Shown here: positions 63,601-64,000 of the stretch, one piece after another
How positions within the stretch are numbered: position 1 is the stretch's first letter
Layout of the letters: each line of letters opens with the position of its first letter
Assembly (NCBI GenBank): GCA_964587755.1
Contig: CAZPMC010000003.1
Coordinates: 1 to 64,000 of the forward strand
Source: CAZPMC01 sp964587755
GTDB lineage: Bacteria > Bacillota > Clostridia > Acetivibrionales > DTU013
Length of the DNA stretch: 64,000 nucleotides
Direction of reading: 5' to 3'
The notes under the pieces: model-generated
Databases searched by the model: none
What the model was told of the DNA's origin: nothing
The model's input: only the letters and a program-made list of their open reading frames with translations
Made by a program: the position numbers and the translations under genes

Positions 63601-64000
63601 TGGACTTCATCCCAGACAGAAGCACTATCCTGTGAGATAGGTAAAGCACTCTGTGGTGCAGCAGTGGCTGAGTCAGAGGCAGCAGTCTGTGGTGCGGCAG
63701 TGGCTTGGTCAGAGGCAGCAGTCTTTGAGAAGGAGTCTGCAGTCTGGGAGGCCAAAGCAGCGGCCTGTAAGGATGCGGCTGCGTTTATTGGCAAGACCAT
63801 GCCAGAATCAAGTGTATAAGCTGTATCGGTTGTATGGGTAGTATGGGCTGTATAGGCTGCCTGACATACCCGTGTCAGCTCCTTTAGCTGCTCAATGTCC
63901 TCTTCAAGGACACCACAGTAAGGCTCAAGACCCTGGGCTTCACAGGCCGCCGCAGCAGCCCTTTCCAGCATGGCCGTAAGGCCCATAAGCTCGGCTGCTG
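60621..64000 (-). CDS. addA: AddA helicase-nuclease, 5' end beyond the window
   Basis: The UvrD-type helicase and nuclease subunit of AddAB. About 1126 codons are present, and the frame is open through 64000, so the Walker A N-terminus lies outside. Visible in order: LLDFNDLEHY, LVDEYQDSNMIQ (motif II), MVGDVKQSIYRFRQ (III), MSIHKSKGLEFPIVFVAG (V), YVAFTRAKEKL (VI) and the nuclease motif VLIDYKTD near the C-terminus. An Ala/Thr/Ser/Gln-rich insert with a 12-residue tandem repeat sits between about 63600 and 63860. Confidence 0.95.
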   Translation of the reverse strand, partial: AAELMGLTAMLERAAAAACEAQGLEPYCGVLEEDIEQLKELTRVCQAAYTAHTTHTTDTAYTLDSGMVLPINAAASLQAAALASQTADSFSKTAASDQATAAPQTAASDSATAAPQSALPISQDSASVWDEVHRAFSSYSPSRLPRCKKDADKDVQDKVKAVRNLVKEKVRKLSESGFGASEAQIKEDFAIIYPLFKYLAHMICRFNEIYSEKKKTKGLLDFNDLEHYCLKVLIENGKPTQAAGLLSQKFEEILVDEYQDSNMIQELILTTVSGNHEGIYNIFMVGDVKQSIYRFRQAKPELFLSKYESYPKEAGYDSRVIKLYKNFRSRHDVINGVNFIFKQIMSESVGELDYNDEEALNPGAVFEPPENKKYTVGGPIELHIVDVTSGHSEILPGKDKSEEDGTGGSGGKEGDEEQEPIDNIQAEARIIGERIRRLVSEQNGQAVYDKNLDNGHGEERGGYRKAEYKDIVILMRATSGWADIFADELSAMGIPAYADTGLGYFDAVEVETMLCLLQIIDNPLQDIPMLGVLRSPIGGFSAEELVEIRLADKTVSIYEAMKLYAQKSQKAEDFLKKLNRWRDLSQYTPTDELVWMLLTQTGYLTYVGILPGGPERQANLRMLFERARQYEQTSYKGLFNFINFIDRLRSGGGDMGSAKIIGENENVVRIMSIHKSKGLEFPIVFVAGCGKKFNLRDLNERILLHQELGFGPDVVNLEKRTISASMPKFAIRQKLHLEALSEEMRILYVAFTRAKEKLILTGCVRDIEKACSKWCSVAQTMDEKLPSYDIQQAQNYLDWIGPAVARHKSGELLRHEAAVASIEGINIFETEQSCWEIKFWGLGAATGNKESVAAFEGLKNWLEGELKTEELSSDAIDGELIKRLEWEYPYKALTCVPAKISVTELKRRFAQDEQPDSSALFTYPVVGKPLFMEPDSGLDAARKGTIMHFVMQQVELNKISTAQSREDNEGASGILYNELQAQLSNMVKKEQLTQPEADVVNLKGIEAFFKTQLGRRMLRAESVHRETTFNIEIKATEVYKELPEDIYGSEMLLLQGVIDCWFESGNGIVLIDYKTDFVPRGGAEIIAKRYITQLDYYTRALERITGRNVLEKYIYLFYSGDLLKF
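63650..63721. repeat. 36-bp tandem repeat, two copies, inside addA
   Basis: Copies at 63650-63685 and 63686-63721 differ at three bases. They encode TAASDQATAAPQ and TAASDSATAAPQ in frame. Confidence 0.9.

Noticed and set aside
63650..63721. Short repeats considered as a CRISPR or MITE.
   Set aside because: The two copies are contiguous, in frame in addA, and have no spacers. No CRISPR array is seen anywhere in the window.

Overview
The window is about 42% GC, low-GC Firmicute DNA, and reads as an anaerobic, spore-forming, saccharolytic clostridium. The evidence is an Rnf complex, [FeFe]-hydrogenase maturases HydG and HydF, a tungsten-type aldehyde ferredoxin oxidoreductase, a GerM-domain lipoprotein, an SLH-anchored GH18 protein, and strong consensus sigma-A promoters. 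A relative of the cellulolytic Ruminiclostridium/Acetivibrio group is my inference. It is a draft scaffold: two 10-N gaps (35556-35565, 53060-53069) interrupt genes.

Layout. 1-150: possible edge of an insertion sequence. 159-4254 (minus): xylose operon xylB-xylR-xylA. 4356-7386 (minus): hydrogenase maturation operon TM1266-like/hydG/hydF, behind a long leader that can form mutually exclusive terminator and antiterminator helices. 7643-8643: zinc-ribbon gene, then thiT under a TPP riboswitch. 8710-12151: M23 peptidase and a DUF6320-type/acyltransferase-like pair. 12214-16561: HesA/MoeB-like, polyferredoxin, very long AOR and ThiS/MoaD-like protein, a tungsten-enzyme module. 16592-17144: wreck of a SulP transporter. 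17178-17770: queT under a preQ1-I riboswitch. 17843-23482 (minus): rnfCDGEAB followed by deoC. 23612-33882: GH18-SLH, thrC, an AIM24-like protein, a TPR protein, folC, secA, and a YerC/TrpR-like regulator.

33979-45897: acetyltransferase-like protein, glycosyltransferase, tRNA-Gly and tRNA-Arg, a stalk-domain protein, a CcdA/TlpA pair, rdgB, a GerMN lipoprotein, DUF1836, an SGNH hydrolase, queH, ruvCAB. 46024-48644: argGH. 48843-54262: small hypothetical, sbcC, sbcD. 54354-54688: a gene-free, highly structured 335-bp island bounded by perfect 14-bp inverted repeats, probably a non-coding RNA. 54742-64000: LysM/deacetylase, kbl-tdh, a deacetylase lipoprotein, a diguanylate cyclase and the 3' part of addA.

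How the genes fit: HydFG, Rnf and AOR all handle low-potential electrons (ferredoxin, H2, NADH), feeding on pentoses entering through XylAB. QueT/preQ1 and QueH are two separate points of queuosine salvage and synthesis. The strongest candidates for something undescribed are the leader switch upstream of the hydrogenase-maturation operon (7430-7600) and the inverted-repeat-bounded RNA island (54354-54688). The repeat motif at the ends of that island recurs elsewhere in the window.
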